In this document: in pieces, positions 6,848-9,647 of the stretch
Layout of the letters: every line of letters begins with the position of its first letter
Numbering within the stretch: the first letter of the stretch is position 1
Assembly (NCBI GenBank): GCA_900540235.1
Contig: UQEY01000054.1
Location: forward strand, 1-9,647
DNA: 9,647 bases
Source of the DNA: an uncultured Eubacteriales bacterium
Lineage (GTDB): Bacteria; Bacillota; Clostridia; Oscillospirales; Acutalibacteraceae
Direction: 5' to 3'
Translations under genes and position numbers: made by a program
The notes under the pieces: generated by a model
Database searches by the model: none
Told to the model about the DNA's origin: nothing
Seen by the model: the letters and a program-made list of their open reading frames with translations, nothing else

Positions 6848-7294
6848 TTATAATATTTCCATCAATAAATCAATACCCATTTTGTAACTATCCTTGCCAA
6901 ATCCGCAAATTTGTTTAACACATACATCGGTAATAACAGAAATTTTGCGGAAATCTTCTCTTTTATGTATGTCAGACATATGAACTTCAACAAAAGGAGT
7001 GTAGTCGCTTACAGCTTCAATAGCGTCCCTTATGGCATAAGAATAATGAGTATATGCGCCTGCGTTTATGACAACACCGTCAAATTCATCCTTGCTTTCG
7101 TGGATGATATCAATAATGTCACCCTCGTGGTTAGATTGGAAAAATGTCATCTTGGCACCTTGAGCCTTGCCGTAAAGCTTGAGCTCATCATTAATTTGCT
7201 TGAGCGTTTCACCGCCGTAAACATTCTTTTTCCTTATACCGGTCATATTAAGGTTAGGACCGTTTAAAACAAGTATTTTTTTCATATCTTTCAT
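6848..7294 (-). CDS. aroQ: Type II 3-dehydroquinate dehydratase
   Basis: This 148-residue enzyme performs the third step of the shikimate pathway, dehydrating 3-dehydroquinate to 3-dehydroshikimate, and normally forms a dodecamer. Visible family motifs are VLNGPNLNMTG (9-19), the lid with Arg21 and catalytic Tyr26 (NVYGGETL), FFQSNHEG (51-58), INAGAYTHYSYA (77-87) and EVHMSDIHKREDF (103-115) with the catalytic His105. The lid reads GIRKKNVYG rather than the usual GRREP-type sequence, and SDI replaces the more common SNI. Start 7294 has GGTGAG 4 nt upstream and gives the normal family length. A start at 7348 would lie in the preceding hairpin, and Met at 7285 lacks a site. In many Firmicutes aroQ is followed by an Xaa-Pro peptidase gene before efp; here efp follows directly. 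Confidence 0.95.
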   Translation of the reverse strand: MKDMKKILVLNGPNLNMTGIRKKNVYGGETLKQINDELKLYGKAQGAKMTFFQSNHEGDIIDIIHESKDEFDGVVINAGAYTHYSYAIRDAIEAVSDYTPFVEVHMSDIHKREDFRKISVITDVCVKQICGFGKDSYKMGIDLLMEIL

Positions 7295-7321
7295 TTTGCT
7301 CACCGTGTTAATGAAATAATA

Positions 7322-7348
7322 ATGGGAGTGACGCATTGCCACTCCCAT
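7322..7348 (-). terminator. Hairpin terminator or attenuator after rpsU
   Basis: A perfect 9-bp stem, ATGGGAGTG (7322-7330) with CACTCCCAT (7340-7348), has a 9-nt loop. On the minus strand it begins 8 nt after the rpsU stop and is followed by TATTATTTCATT, an imperfect U-tract. No clear promoter lies between it and aroQ, so it probably lets some transcripts read through and lowers aroQ-efp expression relative to S21. Confidence 0.75.
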
Positions 7349-7356
7349 ATGTATAA

Positions 7357-7533
7357 TTATTTATACTTTCTTTTACGAGCAGCCTCGCTCTTCTTTTTAC
7401 GAGCTACAGAAGGCTTTTCATAGTGCTCTCTCTTGCGAACTTCCTGGATAATACCGTCACGAGAAGTCTGACGCTTGAATCTTCTGAGTGCGCTGTCAAG
7501 AGATTCGTTTTCTTTAACTTTTACTTGGCTCAT
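7357..7533 (-). CDS. rpsU: 30S ribosomal protein S21
   Basis: This 58-residue basic protein is a late-assembling component of the 30S subunit near the platform and the anti-Shine-Dalgarno region of 16S rRNA. It matches bacterial S21 throughout: VKVKENESLDSALRRFKRQ at the start, IIQEVRKREHYEKPS in the middle and a Lys/Arg-rich C-terminal helix (RKKKSEAARKRKYK). Start 7533 (MSQVKV) is preceded by GGAGGGAGGG; a start at 7578 would add 15 unrelated residues read through the leader hairpin and ribosome binding site. It has its own promoter (7596-7624) and a hairpin directly after the stop, so it may be expressed largely independently of the following aroQ. Confidence 0.97.
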   Translation of the reverse strand: MSQVKVKENESLDSALRRFKRQTSRDGIIQEVRKREHYEKPSVARKKKSEAARKRKYK

Positions 7534-7543
7534 TTTATTCCCT

Positions 7544-7563
7544 CCCTCCGACCGCTTCGGGGG
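7544..7563 (-). promoter_or_regulatory. Leader hairpin covering the rpsU Shine-Dalgarno sequence
   Basis: In the rpsU mRNA, CCCCCG (7563-7558) can pair with CGG-A-GGG (7550-7544), with one bulged A and a 7-nt loop AAGCGGT. The 3' arm is part of the GGAGGGAGGG ribosome binding site, leaving only the last few Gs free. This could limit or regulate translation. The pairing is read from the sequence; regulation is inferred. Confidence 0.45.
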
Positions 7564-7595
7564 TATTTGATACTTCAATTAAATATCTGCACAAG

Positions 7596-7624
7596 ATTAT
7601 ATACAAAAACATTTCAAAAGTCAA
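7596..7624 (-). promoter_or_regulatory. Sigma-A promoter of rpsU
   Basis: On the minus strand a -35 TTGACT (7619-7624) and a perfect -10 TATAAT (7596-7601) are separated by 17 bp. Transcription would begin near 7589, giving a leader of about 56 nt that includes the hairpin at 7544-7563. Confidence 0.85.
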
Positions 7625-7670
7625 GCGTTTTATTCATAATTTTATCGTATTTTGTAAAATTATATTGTAA

Positions 7671-7686
7671 AAGCATTAATATGCTT
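7671..7686 (-). terminator. Weak terminator candidate after the FN3 protein gene
   Basis: A 6-bp stem, AAGCAT (7671-7676) with ATGCTT (7681-7686), encloses a TAAT loop 8 nt after the stop. On the minus strand it continues TTACAATATAATTTT. It is short and A/T-rich, so termination may be leaky. It is the only hairpin I see before the rpsU promoter. Confidence 0.4.
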
Positions 7687-7694
7687 GAAATTTG

Positions 7695-9461
7695 TTATAT
7701 TTTAACGCTTTTTTTGTTTGAAGTGTAACCCAAATACTGCTTTTTGTTTTGGGTTTGATAAGCTTTAACGGTGTAATAGTATCTTGTATTTTTGTAAACT
7801 TTCTTGTCTGTGTAGTTGAAAGTTTTGTTTCCTTTAACTGTTTTTATAAGTTTGGCTTTGCCGTTTTTCGATGTTGAACGATAAACTTTATAGCCTGAAA
7901 CATTTTTTATTTTTTTCCAGCTTATTTTTGCACTTTTATTCTTTTTGGCTACTTTTATTTTGGTTTTCTTTGCTTTAACTGTAATGTTTTTTGAAAATAC
8001 CGGAGTTCCCTGACCGTAAGAATTAACACTGCAAACAACGAATTGATAAGTTTTGCCCAATTTAAGATTGTTTATATGAGCGCTTGTTTGAGAACTTGAA
8101 ATATATGTGTAGTCATCGCCGGTGATTTCACGGTATCCTATTGCGTAACTTGTTGCATTTTGTGCCTCGTCCCAAGTTAACTTTACTCCTGTTTTCGTGT
8201 CGTGAACAGCATTAAGATAAGTTACATTTCCAAGCGGATAAGCGCAAGAAGCAACGCTCGACATTTCGCTTTTGTATACAATATCGCCGATTTCAAGATA
8301 TCTTTCAATCTTATAATAGTAAGTTTGGTTGTTGCTTATATTATAGTCTGTAAAAACATTGCCTGCCTCTTTCGGTACGCTCATAATCAAATCATACGGT
8401 CCGCTTTGAGTCAAACTGCGATAGACATTAACACCGGTTATATCGCTTCTGTTTGCCCAACTGAGCGTTATTCCCCAATTTGAACAGTCTGCGGTAATGT
8501 TTGCGGGTTTCGGCGGTTGGACTGATTTTGTGACCTCTGTTGAGTAATCTTTCCATTCACCTAAAACAAATGCGTTGACTCTGAAACAATATGTTGCACC
8601 GGGAGTAAGATTATTAACCGTATAATTTAAGTCGGTTATTGAATTTGAAGCAGTTGTCCATTCGGTTGAATCAATCGCCCTGTACTCAAGATTATAAGCT
8701 GCAGCGTCGCTTACTTCGTTCCAATATATTTTAATTGCGGTTGAACTGCTTCTTTCGGTTTTGGCAATATTTGCGGTATATTTTGAAAGCGTATCAAGTT
8801 GATATGTTTGCTCCAAAAATGAATAACGATTTATTGATATTCCAAGACCGCCCGAAAGCTTAAAGTTTGAACCCAAAAGGTAATTGAGCGAGTCTTTTGT
8901 GTTAGTTGTAGGAGTTGAAACAAAACTGTTCCAATAAATTGTATCAAGCCTGCAAACTGCCGAAGATACTCCGCTTGTTGCATAATTTGCGTGGTAAAGC
9001 ATAATTTTTTCTTCATCAATGTGCTGGATAAGAACGGTGTGCTTTTTGCTGTAGCCGTCATTCGCACAACCTATTTGAAGAACATCGCCGACTGCCGCAT
9101 TAGCAAGAAGCCAATCTTTAAGCCACTGAGCATAATTGCTGAGCGTGGCAGAATCGGTAGTGTAGGGATATGTGGTTTGCGCTACGGTAAAGTAGTTTTG
9201 CGTGTGCACAAATCTGTAGTTTCCCGATTGAATTTCATTATTATATGTTACGCCGTAAAGCTTTGCGCAAACATCGCTTATAAAACCAAAACAATTATAT
9301 TGAACGCTCGAATATTGAAACGGAATGTATCCTGCCTGCGTTTCAAGTGCGTTGAGTGTGTCCTCAATATGCGCTCTGTCATCGGCATAAGATGTTATTG
9401 CGGTAAATATGCAACTTATAGATAAAATTAAAGCTAAAATGAAAGAGATAATCTTTCTCAT
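7695..9461 (-). CDS. Secreted protein: cysteine-peptidase-like domain plus four FN3 repeats
   Basis: This 588-residue exported protein has a signal peptide (1-26, cleavage after SYA). Residues about 30-195 resemble an NlpC/P60 or CHAP-type papain-like fold: YNCFGFISDVC puts Cys57 in the usual nucleophile context, AAVGDVLQIG (122-131) matches the G-D-(V/L) strand, KKHTVLIQHI puts His141 in the catalytic-His position, and YHAN (156-159) may give the third residue. Such domains usually cut peptidoglycan stem peptides or act as amidases. Four FN3 domains follow at about 228-314, 317-405, 410-494 and 498-586, each with the W core and a YxYxV-type strand. The last is extremely lysine-rich (GYKVYRSTSKNGK), which may bind anionic cell wall. 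No LPXTG or membrane anchor is present. ATG 9461 is set by AAGGAGG 10 nt upstream; the longer start at 9491 falls upstream of the predicted transcript. The peptidase assignment is moderate, the FN3 part firm. Confidence 0.85.
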   Translation of the reverse strand: MRKIISFILALILSISCIFTAITSYADDRAHIEDTLNALETQAGYIPFQYSSVQYNCFGFISDVCAKLYGVTYNNEIQSGNYRFVHTQNYFTVAQTTYPYTTDSATLSNYAQWLKDWLLANAAVGDVLQIGCANDGYSKKHTVLIQHIDEEKIMLYHANYATSGVSSAVCRLDTIYWNSFVSTPTTNTKDSLNYLLGSNFKLSGGLGISINRYSFLEQTYQLDTLSKYTANIAKTERSSSTAIKIYWNEVSDAAAYNLEYRAIDSTEWTTASNSITDLNYTVNNLTPGATYCFRVNAFVLGEWKDYSTEVTKSVQPPKPANITADCSNWGITLSWANRSDITGVNVYRSLTQSGPYDLIMSVPKEAGNVFTDYNISNNQTYYYKIERYLEIGDIVYKSEMSSVASCAYPLGNVTYLNAVHDTKTGVKLTWDEAQNATSYAIGYREITGDDYTYISSSQTSAHINNLKLGKTYQFVVCSVNSYGQGTPVFSKNITVKAKKTKIKVAKKNKSAKISWKKIKNVSGYKVYRSTSKNGKAKLIKTVKGNKTFNYTDKKVYKNTRYYYTVKAYQTQNKKQYLGYTSNKKSVKI

Positions 9462-9471
9462 TTTTTGACAG

Positions 9472-9478
9472 CCTCCTT
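9472..9478 (-). promoter_or_regulatory. Ribosome binding site fixing the FN3 protein start
   Basis: AAGGAGG on the minus strand lies 10 nt before ATG 9461 and supports the product starting MRKIISF. The in-frame ATG at 9491 lies upstream of both this site and the predicted transcription start. Confidence 0.8.
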
Positions 9479-9493
9479 CAAAAATCGACATAT

Positions 9494-9522
9494 ATTATAT
9501 CACAACATATATTTACCGTCAA
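9494..9522 (-). promoter_or_regulatory. Extended -10 sigma-A promoter of the FN3 protein gene
   Basis: On the minus strand a -35 TTGACG (9517-9522) and a perfect -10 TATAAT (9494-9499) are 17 bp apart, and TGA directly before the -10 makes a TGn extended element. Transcription would start near 9487, leaving a leader of about 26 nt. Confidence 0.82.
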
Positions 9523-9531
9523 ATTATAGTT

Positions 9532-9561
9532 TGCGGTTGTGAATAAGCAGCCATAACCGCA
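9532..9561. promoter_or_regulatory. Inverted repeat just upstream of the FN3 gene promoter
   Basis: TGCGGTT (9532-9538) and AACCGCA (9555-9561) form a perfect 7-bp inverted repeat with a 16-bp spacer, extendable to 9 bp with one G-U. It begins 10 bp upstream of the -35 box and has no U-tract on either side. A regulator binding site is more likely than a terminator, but neither is proven. Confidence 0.4.
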
Positions 9562-9647
9562 CCAGAATTTCAAACAATTAGAAATTTATTATTAATAAAA
9601 TAAATGAAACAATAAATGATTTGTTTCAACAACGCAGGAACGATACG
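9562..9647. other. AT-rich right edge with a short inverted repeat, no supported gene
   Basis: No gene with a start or ribosome binding site is seen. GAAACAA (9606-9612) and TTGTTTC (9621-9627) form a 7-bp inverted repeat with an 8-nt spacer, followed on the minus strand by ATTTATTTTATT. It could be a weak terminator for a minus-strand gene beyond the window. One minus-strand frame is open from the edge for 25 codons, but nothing identifies it. Confidence 0.35.

Noticed and set aside
7295..7348. Longer N-terminus for AroQ from 7348
   Set aside because: It would start inside the hairpin after rpsU, and the normal family length is reached from 7294 with GGTGAG upstream.
8991..9425. Plus-strand open frame of 144 codons
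   Set aside because: It lies antisense inside the FN3/peptidase-like gene, has no ribosome binding site and shows no recognisable motif; it is a shadow of the real coding frame.
9494..9504. Shared ATATCACA between the FN3 gene promoter and the ABC operon leader (4064-4071)
   Set aside because: An 8-bp A/T-rich match on its own is expected fairly often by chance in nearly 10 kb, and the surrounding symmetry is not shared.
9606..9647. Start of a plus-strand gene at the right edge (ATG 9617)
   Set aside because: Only ten codons are visible, with no ribosome binding site and an inverted repeat overlapping the start.

Overview
The window looks like chromosomal DNA from a low-GC, Gram-positive anaerobe of the Clostridia, most likely a Ruminococcaceae/Oscillospirales or Eubacterium-like gut organism. 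This is inferred from AT-rich sequence, strong AGGAGG-type ribosome binding sites, sigma-A promoters, a CD1247-type protein next to efp, a short lysine-rich S21, and a secreted protein with lysine-rich fibronectin type III (FN3) repeats. No tRNA, rRNA, CRISPR array, transposase, integrase or phage gene was seen.

Layout, left to right. (1) Positions 1-106 hold a possible 3' end of a rightward gene and a strong terminator hairpin. (2) Positions 4019 down to 107, minus strand, form a three-gene operon: a LolD/MacB-type ABC ATPase, a signal-peptide-bearing cell-surface protein with four Ig-like CARDB/NEW3-type repeats and a C-terminal membrane anchor, and a MacB/FtsX-type permease. It is driven by a near-consensus promoter at 4087-4115 with overlapping inverted repeats in the leader. 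(3) Divergently, positions 4232-5185 on the plus strand encode an NAD-dependent L-lactate/malate dehydrogenase with its own promoter, ending at a bidirectional terminator (5218-5240). (4) Positions 7533 down to 5256, minus strand, carry rpsU (S21), aroQ (type II dehydroquinase), efp (elongation factor P), a CD1247-type acidic zinc-ribbon protein and a small lipoprotein. The first gene has a near-consensus promoter and is separated from the rest by a hairpin. (5) Positions 9461 down to 7695, minus strand, encode a secreted protein with an N-terminal cysteine-peptidase-like (NlpC/P60 or CHAP-like) region and four FN3 domains, from its own extended -10 promoter.

The housekeeping block (S21, AroQ, EF-P) joins ribosome function to the shikimate pathway in an order partly familiar from Firmicutes. 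The dehydrogenase handles pyruvate/lactate or oxaloacetate/malate redox. The least understood part is the ABC-CARDB-permease operon. Its ATPase and permease are of the mechanotransmission (type VII) class, and the surface-anchored repeat protein sits between them with tight coupling, so the three probably form one envelope machine of unknown substrate. This is the best candidate for something not well described, although MacB-like transporters themselves are common.
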